Shown: piece by piece, positions 26,045 through 35,270 of the stretch
Layout: every line of letters starts with the position of its first letter
Position numbering within the stretch: position 1 is the first letter of the stretch
Source of the DNA: Robertmurraya siralis
GTDB taxonomy: Bacteria > Bacillota > Bacilli > Bacillales > Cytobacillaceae
DNA length: 51,011 nucleotides
Assembly: GCF_005502275.1 (NCBI RefSeq)
Contig: NZ_SWLZ01000030.1
Location: 1-51,011, forward strand
Direction of reading: 5' to 3'
The notes under the pieces: generated by a model
The model's database searches: none
Seen by the model: only the letters and a program-made list of their open reading frames with translations
Told to the model about the DNA's origin: nothing
Program-made: the position numbers and the translations under genes

Positions 26045-27191
26045 TATCTATTTAAAGGAAATAAAGGACTGTTTCCGTGACCGTCGTACATTACTGTTAA
26101 CTGTATTTTTACCAATTATCATGATGAGCGGTTTAACGCTATTTTATGAAAAACTGAGCTCGGATGGCGCAGATGATTCATTAACACTAGCCGTGAGTTC
26201 AACAATTTTAGCCGAAGAAGAAAATATTTTTGCTGTCTATGAAAATATTGAACTGATGAAAACTGCGGATCCGGAAGCTGTCGTCCAAGCTGGTGAAGCA
26301 CAAGCCGCATTATTGTTAACGGAAGGTTTTGCATCGAAGGTACAAGCTGGAGAAGCTGCGACGGCAACGATCGTTGGTGATTCATTTAGCCAAAACTCGG
26401 CTAATCTTATCAGTTTGGTAACAGATGCCTTAAATATTTACGAGAAAGCTGTTATTGATACAAGGCTACAGGAATCCGGGGTCGATTCGAACCTTGTTCA
26501 CCCGTTTACTGTGGAACAAAGGGAACTTTCTGAAGAAAATTCAATGATTCAAATTTTAGGGTTATTATTGCCGATGATTTTAGTAGTTGCTATCGGAGTT
26601 GGCGCTTCTCCAGCAGCTGCAGACCTCTTTGCCGGAGAAAAGGAAAGAAAGACGATGGAAGCATTGCTGATGACACCAGTACGTCGTTCAACATTGCTTG
26701 TCTCCAAATGGTTGACAATTACAACGATAGGAGCTGTCACCGGACTTATTACCCTTTTAGTTGTCGTCTTAGAAATTACTTTTTTAACCGAAAATTTGAA
26801 ACAGGCACTTACTTTTGATGAAAATATTTATTTAATTATATTAGTTGCCTTTTTGATTACGATTTTATATGCGATGTTTAATGCTTCAATCTTAATGATT
26901 ACGAGTATTGTAGGAAAAACAATTAAAGAGGCGGGAAGCTATGCTTCACCCATCATGATGTTAAGTATTTTACCAATGATGCTTTTAACTAGTACAGGAG
27001 TTAATGAATTGACGATGCAGCATTTTGTTATTCCAATTTTAAACTTATATAGTTTAATAAAGGAGCTAATGTTTGGTGTAATTGATTTAGGACATATCCT
27101 TTTAGTAGTGGGAAGTAATGTAGCATGTATTATTGTCTTTTTCATTATTGGTCGAATTCTTTTCTTAAAGGATAAATGGGTGATGAACTAA
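26034..27191 (+). CDS. natB: ABC transporter permease, NatB
   Basis: 385 residues: one N-terminal membrane helix, a large extracytoplasmic domain (about 40-175) and a C-terminal cluster of about five or six helices, the ABC-2 type-3 layout. AADLFAGEKERKTMEALLMTPVRR is the family hallmark. The ATG 10 bases after AAGGGGG is preferred to the ATG one base after it. Works with NatA as a Na+ exporter. Confidence 0.88.
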   Translation: MLLNIYLKEIKDCFRDRRTLLLTVFLPIIMMSGLTLFYEKLSSDGADDSLTLAVSSTILAEEENIFAVYENIELMKTADPEAVVQAGEAQAALLLTEGFASKVQAGEAATATIVGDSFSQNSANLISLVTDALNIYEKAVIDTRLQESGVDSNLVHPFTVEQRELSEENSMIQILGLLLPMILVVAIGVGASPAAADLFAGEKERKTMEALLMTPVRRSTLLVSKWLTITTIGAVTGLITLLVVVLEITFLTENLKQALTFDENIYLIILVAFLITILYAMFNASILMITSIVGKTIKEAGSYASPIMMLSILPMMLLTSTGVNELTMQHFVIPILNLYSLIKELMFGVIDLGHILLVVGSNVACIIVFFIIGRILFLKDKWVMN

Positions 27192-27209
27192 TTTGTTGGA
27201 GCTGATTAT

Positions 27210-27743
27210 ATGACACTATACCATTATTTAGGGGCGGATAAACCGCTCCTTTTAGGGAGTTTTGGGGAAAAATATACTCTAAAAAAGATGAGAGACATTC
27301 CAAAGCCAAAAAATAAACATGATTTGAGGAATGTTTTGGATTTATCCGATCTTGAAAACGAGTGGGTTAAGGTATACGAAACGGAAATCGATTTTGCCTT
27401 TATTACAGTTAGTGAGCTGCGGGATTCAGCTTTAGCAAAGGATTTACCCATCAATAAGCGTTATATGTATGAATTAGACGGTTCTTTTCAGTTGACTGGG
27501 GAGGATTATTTTCAAAACCGTATTCAGTATCAATGCAATGAAAAATGTTTTAGAGAATTATTTGCTTATTTAAAGGAGCACTTGCAAGTGGGAGAAACAA
27601 TTGAAGTTTATTCTTGCTGGGATTCAGAGGAAAAACAACCTCGGGATAAGCGGCAGGACGGACAAATTGATGTAAGAAAATTCAAAATTACGTATCCTTT
27701 TTGTTTTGAAGACAAGCAGCTGATTACATTTTTTACAACGTAA
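27210..27743 (+). CDS. Hypothetical protein
   Basis: 177 residues, soluble, mixed alpha/beta composition, no signal peptide or membrane helix. It opens MTLYHYLGADKPLLLGSFGE and contains a Cys pair in YQCNEKCF and an acidic-basic SEEKQPRDKRQDGQ stretch. I do not recognise it. It lies 18 bases after natB with a ribosome site TTGGAG and may be co-transcribed; a terminator follows. Confidence 0.72.
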   Translation: MTLYHYLGADKPLLLGSFGEKYTLKKMRDIPKPKNKHDLRNVLDLSDLENEWVKVYETEIDFAFITVSELRDSALAKDLPINKRYMYELDGSFQLTGEDYFQNRIQYQCNEKCFRELFAYLKEHLQVGETIEVYSCWDSEEKQPRDKRQDGQIDVRKFKITYPFCFEDKQLITFFTT

Positions 27744-27766
27744 TTAGCCGTTTGTCTTTCCTTATT

Positions 27767-27796
27767 AAAAAAGCGACCGTTTAGGCCGCTTTTTTA
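27767..27796. terminator. Bidirectional terminator
   Basis: AAAAAAGCGACC and GGCCGCTTTTTT; T runs on both strands serve the natAB side and the convergent 115-residue gene. Confidence 0.8.
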
Positions 27797-27800
27797 GAAA

Positions 27801-28148
27801 TTATTTATCTAACCTCATCCAGAAGGAATAATTGATAATAGAAGGTTTTATATTTGGTGCATTTTTTATTGACTTTATGTTTTGAATAAAATTGTTAAAG
27901 TTTTTAATATCTTTTAATGTTTCCATGTAACTGACTTCTTCGAACTGGTTAGCATGATGAAATTTAATGTAGTTGCAGCAAACCTTCTCGTCGATAAATT
28001 CAAGATACATGATTTTTGTGTGGTTAAACACATACGAAAAAATTCGATTAAGTGAGTTTCTCATTTCATCATTCATAGCGGATTGTGAATCCAAGTTAAA
28101 TTGAGCACGCAGTAAATCGTATCGTGTCGATTGAGTCAATACTTTCAA
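27801..28148 (-). CDS. Orphan protein under c-di-GMP riboswitch control
   Basis: 115 residues, no membrane helix or signal peptide. It begins with TTG 8 bases after AAAGGGG. Sequence features: an N-terminal QSTRYDLLRAQFNLDSQSAM, a Cys-Cys in EKVCCNYIKFHHANQF, and Asn/Ile-rich C-terminus ending NYSFWMRLDK. No PilZ, GGDEF or EAL motif. Family unknown to me. The leader holds a c-di-GMP-I riboswitch and terminator, which ties the protein to the motile-sessile switch. Confidence 0.7.
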   Translation of the reverse strand: MKVLTQSTRYDLLRAQFNLDSQSAMNDEMRNSLNRIFSYVFNHTKIMYLEFIDEKVCCNYIKFHHANQFEEVSYMETLKDIKNFNNFIQNIKSIKNAPNIKPSIINYSFWMRLDK

Positions 28149-28225
28149 GATACATTCCCCTTTAACGAAATTATTAAGTTATTTGCAAAGCGGACCGTAA
28201 TCAAGGAAGCAAATGATGTTCAACA

Positions 28226-28253
28226 TAAAAAATCCCTCAACGCATGAGGGATC
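28226..28253 (-). terminator. Riboswitch-controlled terminator
   Basis: Minus strand ATCCCTC, loop ATGCGTT, GAGGGAT then TTTTTT. TCATGC spanning its 5' arm and loop can pair with GCATGA at the 3' end of the aptamer (28276-28281), giving an alternative fold. Confidence 0.85.
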
Positions 28254-28273
28254 ATAAAAACAACTATGTCTTT

Positions 28274-28354
28274 CTTCATGCAACTGGCTGGCATGGTATG
28301 TGAATACTTTAGCCCCTATAGCTTTGCGTCCCCATTTTTCAATGGCTTTGCCAA
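28274..28354 (-). promoter_or_regulatory. c-di-GMP-I riboswitch (GEMM-I)
   Basis: On the minus strand: GGCAAAGCCATTGAAAAATGG (stem with GAAA tetraloop; 28334-28354), GGGACGCAAAGC, TATAGGGGCTAAAG, then ATGCCAGCCAGTTGC. These are the conserved parts of the GEMM-I aptamer: tetraloop stem, GGACGCAAAGC core, GGGGCUAA stem side and the tetraloop receptor near CCAGUUGC. A terminator follows before the 115-residue gene. The sign of regulation is not certain. Confidence 0.92.
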
Positions 28355-28402
28355 ATTAACCTTATTTAATTGTCGAATCAATTTCATTTTGGTCTATATA
28401 GG

Positions 28403-28430
28403 TCTATATGATTATTTTTGAAAAAGTCAA
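28403..28430 (-). promoter_or_regulatory. Predicted promoter of the c-di-GMP riboswitch transcript
   Basis: Minus strand TTGACT, 16 bases, TATAGA. The -10 region sits in a tandem repeat of ATATAGACCT. Confidence 0.4.
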
Positions 28431-28562
28431 CGACCTATATTCCTGCTGAAATAGAATCATTTATTGAACTATTATAACCCATAATTTTATATATTTCGAC
28501 ATATATTGACTATTTTTTGGGGATTTTTTGAAATTTTTTTTGAAATTAATACGATTTTGTCG

Positions 28563-28608
28563 AAAATAGGTCTTAAGTGTGATTTATATCACTTAAGACC
28601 TATTTTTT
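28563..28608. terminator. Strong bidirectional terminator
   Basis: AAAATAGGTCTTAAGTG and CACTTAAGACCTATTTT, a 17-bp perfect stem with T runs. It ends the pot operon (minus strand). The flanking 28440-28560 is very AT-rich with no gene. Confidence 0.85.
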
Positions 28609-28679
28609 ATAATGTGGAATGAATAAAATTGACTCAGTCTACTAGGAACCCATTTATTTTTAAACAGGATGTGTTTTCT

Positions 28680-29753
28680 CTATTTTCTATGCATTTTAAA
28701 TTGAAGAAATAAATCGTTGTATAAGGCTAAGTTTTTCTTGCCAAGATTTTCATAGACCTCAAGTTTTTCAGTTAGCTCTGGTGACGGATAAAAGCGTTCA
28801 TCCTCAACCATATCCTCTGGCATATATTGAAGAGCCTCTTTATTAGGGGTGGAGTAGCTTACCCATTCAGTGTTTTGGGCAGCAACCTCTGCATCAAGCA
28901 TAAAATTAATGAACTGATGGGCACCTTCAATGTTTTTCGCTGTTTTAGGAATAACCATATTATCAAACCAAAGATTTGAGCCTTCAGATGGAACGACATA
29001 ATCGAGGTTTTCATTTTCCCACATCATATCTGCAGCATCGCCAGACCAGACAAGGCCAATTGCTGCCTCTTCATTAGCGATGAGCATTTTGATTTCGTCA
29101 CCAACAATGGCCTTAATATTTGGGGTAAGCGTATCAAGCTTTGCTTTTGCTTTTTCTAAATGGTCGACATTTGTATCATTTAAGGAATAGCCTAAGCTAT
29201 TTAAGCCCATGCCGATAATTTCTCGGGCGCCATCAATTAATAAAATCTCATTTTCAAATGCTGGGTCCCATAAGTCATTCCAACTTGTTATCTCCATGTC
29301 ACCAAGCATTTCCCGATTAAAGACAATACCGACAGTTCCCCAAAAATAAGGAACAGAAAATTTATTGCCTGGATCAAATGGAAGATCGATGAAGCGCTCG
29401 TCAATATTTTTAAGATTAGGCAGCTTTGAATGATCCAATGGCAGTAACAAGTCTTCCTCCAGCATTTTTGCGATCATATATTCTGATGGAACAGCGATGT
29501 CATATGTTGTTCCACCTTGTTGAATCTTTGTTAACATCGCTTCATTTGAATCAAAGGTTTCATAAATGACTTTCATGCCTGTTTCTTCTTCGAAACGGTC
29601 AATTAAGTCATCGTCAATATAGTCTCCCCAATTATAAATGGTTAATGTATTGTCGCTTGAGAAGCCTACTGCTGAATTTAAGCGATTGATTGCAAACAGC
29701 AACAGCAGGGATGCAATCACGACAGCTGCAAAAACGCGGATTAGTTTGTTCAT
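28680..29753 (-). CDS. potD: Spermidine/putrescine-binding protein
   Basis: 357 residues. N-terminal hydrophobic segment (about 6-24) without a lipobox Cys, so it is likely held by an uncleaved anchor or secreted. The mature part opens with NTLTIYNWGDYIDDDLIDRFEEETG, diagnostic of PotD/PotF, and includes YDIAVPSEYMIAKM and GLVWSGDAADMMWENENLDYV (polyamine-site acidic and aromatic residues). Last gene of potABCD; its ATG overlaps the potC stop. Confidence 0.93.
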   Translation of the reverse strand: MNKLIRVFAAVVIASLLLLFAINRLNSAVGFSSDNTLTIYNWGDYIDDDLIDRFEEETGMKVIYETFDSNEAMLTKIQQGGTTYDIAVPSEYMIAKMLEEDLLLPLDHSKLPNLKNIDERFIDLPFDPGNKFSVPYFWGTVGIVFNREMLGDMEITSWNDLWDPAFENEILLIDGAREIIGMGLNSLGYSLNDTNVDHLEKAKAKLDTLTPNIKAIVGDEIKMLIANEEAAIGLVWSGDAADMMWENENLDYVVPSEGSNLWFDNMVIPKTAKNIEGAHQFINFMLDAEVAAQNTEWVSYSTPNKEALQYMPEDMVEDERFYPSPELTEKLEVYENLGKKNLALYNDLFLQFKMHRK

Positions 29754-30553
29754 TTGCGAATCCCTCCAACCTGAGCCTTGTTACGCTGCGTAATAAAGTA
29801 ATAAATCACGACAAGGAGAATGGTAAACAAGAACAATAATGTGGAGAGAGCGTTAATATTTAATGAAATACCTCTGCGTGCTAAAGAATAAATTTCGACG
29901 GAAAGAGTGGAGAATCCATTTCCCGTTACGAAAAAAGTGACGGCGAAATCATCGAGTGAATACGTTAATGCCATGAAAAAACCAGCAAATATCCCTGGCG
30001 TTATAAAAGGCAAAATGACCTTAGTCAGCACGTTCCACCTACTTGCACCAAGATCCCGCGCGGCGTCAATTAATGTAGGGCTCATCTCCATTAGTTTTGG
30101 CAGAACCATTAACACGACAATGGGAATGCTAAAGGCAATATGGGAAAGCAGAACGGAATAAAAACCGAGCTTAATTCCAGCCATTGTAAATAGGATAAGG
30201 AAGGAGGCTCCGATAATAACATCCGGGCTGACAATCAAGACATTATTTAATGAAAGAATCGTATTTTTCGCCCGACGTTTCTTTACTTGATAAATGCTTA
30301 GCGCTCCTAAAACACCGATGATCGTCGAAATTAATGCGGATAAAAGCGCGATTACAAGCGTGTTTAAGACAATAATTAAAAGCCTTGTATCCTGAAATAA
30401 CTCCCTATACCAATCCAATGTAAAGCCTTCAAAGTTATACATCGTTCCACCGCTGTTAAAAGAGTAGAACACTAAGAAAAAAATCGGTGCATAGAGAATG
30501 AAAAAGATGATGAATAAAAAGATTTTCGATAAAGGGGATATGTTTCTCTCCAA
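29750..30553 (-). CDS. potC: Spermidine/putrescine ABC permease
   Basis: 267 residues, about six membrane segments, with the EAA loop PTLIDAARDLGASRWNVLTKVILP and the PotC-type YNSFNSGG-like FYSFNSGGTMYNFEGFTLDWY near the N-terminus. Begins with TTG directly after the potB stop (AAGCGGGG upstream). Partner of PotB. Confidence 0.92.
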   Translation of the reverse strand: MERNISPLSKIFLFIIFFILYAPIFFLVFYSFNSGGTMYNFEGFTLDWYRELFQDTRLLIIVLNTLVIALLSALISTIIGVLGALSIYQVKKRRAKNTILSLNNVLIVSPDVIIGASFLILFTMAGIKLGFYSVLLSHIAFSIPIVVLMVLPKLMEMSPTLIDAARDLGASRWNVLTKVILPFITPGIFAGFFMALTYSLDDFAVTFFVTGNGFSTLSVEIYSLARRGISLNINALSTLLFLFTILLVVIYYFITQRNKAQVGGIRK

Positions 30554-30554
30554 C

Positions 30555-31358
30555 TTATATACCCCGCTTTCTAGTACCTGTTATTGTCATAAACAGAAAC
30601 ATAATAATAATTAAGAAAACCGCAATCGTCGACCCCATGCCCCAATCCTGTGTGACAAGAAAATGCTGCTCAATTGCTGTACCTAATGTAATCACTCGGT
30701 TTCCAGCGATTAAACGAGTAAGCATAAATAGAGATAACGCAGGAATGAAGACAACCTGACAGCCTGCTTTTACGCCATCAAGTGTTAAAGGGAAAATGAC
30801 ACGGCGAAATGTTGTCCATCTTGACGCCCCCAAATCGTTCGCCGCGTCAATTAATGTTGGATTTAATTCATTTAAAGCATTAAAGATCGGTAAGATCATA
30901 AACGGAATAAAGATATAAACCGATACAAAAATAAAGCTAAAGTCCGTAAATAATATTTGCTGTGTTCCGATTCCAATTGCTTCTAAAAAGTTATTTGTCA
31001 CACCGTAAGTACCGAAAATTCCAAGAAACGCGTATGCCTTTAAGAGTAAATTGATCCAAGAAGGTACAATAATTAATAAAAGCCATAATTGCTTATGCTT
31101 TGTTTTCGTTAGTAAGTAAGCCGTTGGGTATGCGACCAATAACGAAAATAGGGTGATTAAAAAGGCATACCAAAAGGAACTTAATGTCATCTTCAAATAC
31201 ACAGGTGTGAAAAAATTCTGGTAGTTTATAAGCGAAAAATTACCTTCAATATCAAAAAAGGAATAATAAAGGACAAGAATAATCGGCGCAATAACAAACA
31301 AGGCAATCCACAATGCGTAAGGGACCATATATAGATTGCGGGTGAGCTTATTCTCCAT
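30555..31358 (-). CDS. potB: Spermidine/putrescine ABC permease
   Basis: 267 residues from the ATG 9 bases after GGAG; an upstream in-frame ATG inside potA lacks a site. About six membrane helices and EAA loop [24 protein letters not shown]. Overlaps the potA end by 11 bases, so translation is coupled. Confidence 0.92.
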   Translation of the reverse strand: MENKLTRNLYMVPYALWIALFVIAPIILVLYYSFFDIEGNFSLINYQNFFTPVYLKMTLSSFWYAFLITLFSLLVAYPTAYLLTKTKHKQLWLLLIIVPSWINLLLKAYAFLGIFGTYGVTNNFLEAIGIGTQQILFTDFSFIFVSVYIFIPFMILPIFNALNELNPTLIDAANDLGASRWTTFRRVIFPLTLDGVKAGCQVVFIPALSLFMLTRLIAGNRVITLGTAIEQHFLVTQDWGMGSTIAVFLIIIMFLFMTITGTRKRGI

Positions 31359-32460
31359 GGCTATCATCTCCATCGCCATAAGCTTCTAATCGTTTATCAA
31401 ATTCTTCTTCTGTTTCTCCCAAGCGCATAACGTGAATGGCCTCAGGGTCAAAGTAAAGGCCGATTTCATCCCCAACATTTGCTGCCTTTGTAGAATGGAC
31501 AAGCCATTCATTGCCGTCCTTGTCATAGCAGCTAATTTCATAATGAACGCCACGGAATAACTGTGAATCAACACGCACTTGCAGCTTTCCTTTATCGAAG
31601 CTGGTAATTTCTAAATCTTCAGGACGGATGACGATTTCCACTGTTTCATTTTTGTCCAATCCTTGGTCTACACACTCGAACCGTTTGCCGACAAATTCGA
31701 CAAGATAATCGTCAAGCATTCGTCCTTTCAAAATATTAGACTCTCCGATGAAGTCGGCAACAAAGCGGTTAATCGGCTCATCGTAAATATCTTTTGGTGT
31801 GCCACTTTGTTGAATTTTTCCTTCGTTAATGACAAATATTTCATCCGACATGGCGAGTGCTTCTTCTTGATCATGGGTGACAAAAATAAATGTGATTCCA
31901 AGTCGCTGCTGCAGCTCGCGCAGTTCATACTGCATTTCATAGCGGAGCTTTAAATCAAGTGCTGAGAGTGGTTCATCCAAGAGAATGACCTCTGGTTCAT
32001 TCACAATCGCTCTAGCAATGGCGACACGCTGTCTTTGACCGCCTGACATTTCCTTAATTTCTCGATTCTCATAGCCCTTGAGGTTCACAAAGCTAAGAGC
32101 TTCCTTTACCTTTTGATCTATGTCAATTTGGTTCATCTTTTTTATCCGTAATCCAAATGCAACATTTTCGTACACATTTAGATGAGGGAAAAGAGCATAG
32201 TCTTGAAAAACCGTATTCACCTGTCTTTTGTTGGCAGGGACATCATTGATCTTTTTTCCATTAAAGTAAATCTCGCCCTTTGAAGCTTCTGTAAATCCTG
32301 CGATTAAACGCAAAATCGTTGTTTTTCCACAACCTGACGGACCAAGCAGTGTGTAAAACTTCCCGCGTTCGATCTCAAAACTTACATCATTAAGGACTGG
32401 TGGATCGTCATCATATTGTTTTGTTACATGCTGAAATTGAATAATCGTTTCGTTTTTCAA
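31348..32460 (-). CDS. potA: Spermidine/putrescine ABC transporter ATP-binding protein
   Basis: 370 residues from a TTG preceded by GAGGGAGG; the earlier in-frame start would place the ribosome site inside the gene. Walker [11 protein letters not shown]-loop [11 protein letters not shown], signature [15 protein letters not shown], Walker [14 protein letters not shown]-loop FVTHD, and a C-terminal TOBE domain (about 280-350). First gene of potABCD, importing polyamines. Confidence 0.93.
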   Translation of the reverse strand: MKNETIIQFQHVTKQYDDDPPVLNDVSFEIERGKFYTLLGPSGCGKTTILRLIAGFTEASKGEIYFNGKKINDVPANKRQVNTVFQDYALFPHLNVYENVAFGLRIKKMNQIDIDQKVKEALSFVNLKGYENREIKEMSGGQRQRVAIARAIVNEPEVILLDEPLSALDLKLRYEMQYELRELQQRLGITFIFVTHDQEEALAMSDEIFVINEGKIQQSGTPKDIYDEPINRFVADFIGESNILKGRMLDDYLVEFVGKRFECVDQGLDKNETVEIVIRPEDLEITSFDKGKLQVRVDSQLFRGVHYEISCYDKDGNEWLVHSTKAANVGDEIGLYFDPEAIHVMRLGETEEEFDKRLEAYGDGDDSHGE

Positions 32461-32598
32461 AACATGGCAACCTCCCTCTTGCAAATATTTGTAAAGACTA
32501 TGATACGATTGACTTTGAATCTATTAATGAGAATTAAATCCGATTCGGAATAATTATACATGAAATGCAACTATATGCCATATTTTTCGAAAAAAATG

Positions 32599-32627
32599 TT
32601 AAAACCTTTTTTTGGTTTGGCGGTCTA
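32599..32627 (+). promoter_or_regulatory. Predicted ECF sigma factor promoter
   Basis: TTAAAACC (-35-like, ECF AAC motif) and CGGTCTA (-10-like, CGTC/CGTA type) with about 15-16 bases between AAC and CG. It lies 27 bases before the sigma factor start codon, consistent with autoregulation. Confidence 0.5.
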
Positions 32628-32653
32628 ATATATACAGAGTAGGGGGGAATGAG

Positions 32654-33169
32654 TTGACGACGAATGAACAGCTTGTTATAAAAGCAATTGCTGGAAATGA
32701 AGCTGCTTTTATAGAGCTTATGAAAATGTACAAAATAGATTTATATAAAACCGGCCTTTCTTTTTTTAAAAATGAAGAAGAAGCGCTTGAAGCTATTCAG
32801 GAAGTAACGTATCGGGCCTACAAGAGCATTAGAAAAATTAAAGAACCAGCCTACTTTAAGACATGGCTGATGCGAATTATGATCAATTATTGCCAAGATC
32901 AACTGAAGAAAAAAAAGCGAGAAGTCTTGAATGAGGATTATATACAAGCGCAAGGGGTGTCAGAGTCTCATTCAGCATTGGAAATAGAGGATGTGTTGCA
33001 AAGCTTAGATTCACGGTCTCGAGAGCTGCTTACTCTTAAGTATTTACATGGATTGAAAATAAAGGAGATTGCCTATGCCATGGATTGTCCAGAAGGGACG
33101 ATTAAGACATGGCTTCACAAAGCACTGCAAGAGATGAGATCGAAATTTTCCGAGGAGGGAGAGAACTAA
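32654..33169 (+). CDS. ECF-type RNA polymerase sigma factor
   Basis: 171 residues from a TTG behind AGGGGGGAATGAG; a longer frame upstream would begin inside the promoter. Region 2: AFIELMKMYKIDLYKTGLSF with ALEAIQEVTYRAYKSIRKIK and TWLMRIMINYCQDQLKKKK; region 4: LLTLKYLHGLKIKEIAYAMD, CPEGTIKTWLHKALQEMR. The next gene begins directly after the stop and encodes a DUF4179 protein, the typical anti-sigma partner of this Bacillus ECF type. Confidence 0.92.
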   Translation: MTTNEQLVIKAIAGNEAAFIELMKMYKIDLYKTGLSFFKNEEEALEAIQEVTYRAYKSIRKIKEPAYFKTWLMRIMINYCQDQLKKKKREVLNEDYIQAQGVSESHSALEIEDVLQSLDSRSRELLTLKYLHGLKIKEIAYAMDCPEGTIKTWLHKALQEMRSKFSEEGEN

Positions 33170-34471
33170 ATGTTTTCGAATGAAGAGGAAAAGCTCATGA
33201 AATACAATCAAAACCTGGAACAATTAGCCTTGAATGAGGATAAGCTCAATGAAGCCATTGAAGCTGGTTTCCGCAAAGCTCAATTTGATAAGAAAAAGCG
33301 AAAAAAATGGTGGTTGAATGCTGCGGTGGTTGCAGCCTTGTTTTTCATTTTTTTCACATCCATTCGTGTGTCACCTGCATTTGCGAACTATATTGCTGAG
33401 ATTCCTGGAATGGAGAAAATCGTCGAGTTGATCCGCCATGATAAAGGAATAATGACGGCGATTGAACATGACTATTACGAGCCGATTGAAGTTTCGGAGA
33501 AAAAGAATGGGATGGAGGTAGTCATTGATGGGGCTATTGTGGATGAGCATGGATTGGTCCTTTTTTATACGATAAATTCAGAAAAGAAGCAAACGGAAAT
33601 CATGATGGAAAATGTCGTGTTGAAAAATATGAAAGGGGAGGAAGTGAAGTATGGCTCACACTCCTTCGGTACACCTCATTATTCCGAAAAAGGGGAAAAA
33701 ACCTTTAACGGCACGATTGAATATTTCTTTGAAAATCCATTTGCTGAAAGAGAGTTGCAGCTCGAGATAGAATTGAAAGGTGATACGTACAACCTTCCTT
33801 TTACTTTAAAAGGAGAGATTAAAGCGAAAAAGACGTATGCGATTAATCAAACAGTAACAATCGAAGGACAGAAAATTCATTTGGTAGAGGCGACTGTTTA
33901 TCCGTTAAGGGTTGGTGTCCATGTCAAACTGGATCCGAACAACACGAAGAAGCTATTGGAGTTTGAAGATCTCCGCCTTGTCGATGGGAATGGAGAGACA
34001 TGGTCAAAAATCAAAAATGGAATTACTAAAAATGTACTTTCGGGAGATGAATGGCTCATCTATTTGCAAAGCAATTATTTTAAGGAGCCGGAAGAACTTT
34101 ATCTTGCTTTCAATAAAATTCAAGCACTTGATAAAGAAGATAGTTCGCTTGTGATTGATACGGAAAAGGAAGAAATCATCGAACAGCCTAAGGGAAATAA
34201 ATTGAGAGATCTCACTGTATCCACGAATGAGATCAGGGTTAACTTATATACGGAGAAAGAATTTCCGTACGGACTTTTTAATGAAGTAGTTAATGGAGAA
34301 GGAAAGAAAATCGATATTGACTCAAGCTTTTGGTCTGGATATCGTGATGAAGGATATGCAGCAATAGGGGTACAAATTCCCCATTTGAAAAGCCAACCTA
34401 ATCCGCTAACGTTAGAACTCTCCTTCTTTCCGGAATGGATTTATGGAGAAGAAAAAATCAGGATCAAATAA
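33170..34471 (+). CDS. DUF4179 anti-sigma-like membrane protein
   Basis: 433 residues: cytoplasmic N-terminus of about 45 residues (NEDKLNEAIEAGFRKAQFDKKKRKKW), one membrane helix at about 49-64, and a long extracytoplasmic part with FANYIAEIPGMEKIVELIRHDKG, the DUF4179 signature, then beta-rich domains. The start overlaps or abuts the sigma factor stop. It should hold the sigma factor inactive until an envelope signal arrives; the signal is unknown. Confidence 0.88.
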   Translation: MFSNEEEKLMKYNQNLEQLALNEDKLNEAIEAGFRKAQFDKKKRKKWWLNAAVVAALFFIFFTSIRVSPAFANYIAEIPGMEKIVELIRHDKGIMTAIEHDYYEPIEVSEKKNGMEVVIDGAIVDEHGLVLFYTINSEKKQTEIMMENVVLKNMKGEEVKYGSHSFGTPHYSEKGEKTFNGTIEYFFENPFAERELQLEIELKGDTYNLPFTLKGEIKAKKTYAINQTVTIEGQKIHLVEATVYPLRVGVHVKLDPNNTKKLLEFEDLRLVDGNGETWSKIKNGITKNVLSGDEWLIYLQSNYFKEPEELYLAFNKIQALDKEDSSLVIDTEKEEIIEQPKGNKLRDLTVSTNEIRVNLYTEKEFPYGLFNEVVNGEGKKIDIDSSFWSGYRDEGYAAIGVQIPHLKSQPNPLTLELSFFPEWIYGEEKIRIK

Positions 34472-34474
34472 ATC

Positions 34475-34505
34475 AAAGCCGTGGCAAAGCAGTCACGGCT
34501 TTTAA
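34475..34505. terminator. Terminator of the sigma/anti-sigma operon
   Basis: AAAGCCGTG and CACGGCTTT, followed by TTAATAT; it overlaps the end of the convergent paiB-like gene. Confidence 0.7.
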
Positions 34506-35122
34506 TATAACTCTTTCTTTAAGTTTTCTTTCATTAATTTTGCAATCTCTTGTTCATCCGTCCGTAAACTTTGTTCCAGTTTAGTTGCGACAAGACGTTG
34601 CCTCTCTTCCGGATGATTCTGACTTAATTTTGCTTTTCCTTCCATTTTATTGATTTTTATTTTAAATCCTTGGATTCCTTTGTTCATGCCAGAAAGAAAA
34701 GCATCATCTATTTCTTCTAAGTTATACGGGCTATTAGGAGGTTCGTATTTTGACACGATTTCATGAAGAGATTCATTTAACTCCTGTTCATTTTCGACCC
34801 ATTCAACCTCACCATATATATGAACCGTTACGTAATTCCATGTTGGAACAGCTTGGTTCGTTTCGTACCAGGACGGTGAAATATAGCAATGGGGACCATG
34901 GAAAATTACTAATACTGTTTGAGCTTTTATGTCCTTCCATTGTGGATTAGGTCGGGCAAAATGTCCATATAAATAGGTGTTATCCCTGTTCAATATGAGT
35001 GGTAAATGAGTAGCTACTGGGATGCCATCATGGATTGAAAAGAGTGTTGCAAAGCTATAATCTTTTATAAGGGAAAGCATAGTCGCTTTGTCGTCAATTT
35101 TAAAATAAGAGGGAATATACAA
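34502..35122 (-). CDS. paiB: PaiB family FMN-binding protein
   Basis: 206 residues. N-terminal [20 protein letters not shown], flavin-fold [31 protein letters not shown] and [31 protein letters not shown] are the PaiB signatures. B. subtilis PaiB is reported as a negative regulator of sporulation and degradative enzyme genes; the fold suggests FMN or heme binding. Start TTG with AAAGGAG. No paiA (acetyltransferase) gene is adjacent, unlike B. subtilis. Confidence 0.92.
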   Translation of the reverse strand: MYIPSYFKIDDKATMLSLIKDYSFATLFSIHDGIPVATHLPLILNRDNTYLYGHFARPNPQWKDIKAQTVLVIFHGPHCYISPSWYETNQAVPTWNYVTVHIYGEVEWVENEQELNESLHEIVSKYEPPNSPYNLEEIDDAFLSGMNKGIQGFKIKINKMEGKAKLSQNHPEERQRLVATKLEQSLRTDEQEIAKLMKENLKKELY

Positions 35123-35215
35123 ATGATCTCAGCTCCTTTTATCTCATTAATTATTCGGTAAACCTGATTGAAATTCCTGTTTTTATAGATGAAGAAAAAT
35201 TTTTAAGAAAACCTA

Positions 35216-35246
35216 TTGACCTTTACGTTACGTCAAGGTTTATCGT
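35216..35246 (+). promoter_or_regulatory. MerR-type promoter with operator in a 19-bp spacer
   Basis: TTGACC, 19 bases, TATCGT. The spacer carries the palindrome CCTTTACGTTACGTCAAGG (CCTT.ACGT.ACGT.AAGG). The overlong spacer with dyad is the hallmark of MerR-activated promoters, here 25 bases before the regulator's own start. Confidence 0.75.
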
Positions 35247-35270
35247 GTAAACAGAAGGAGGTGAACGATT

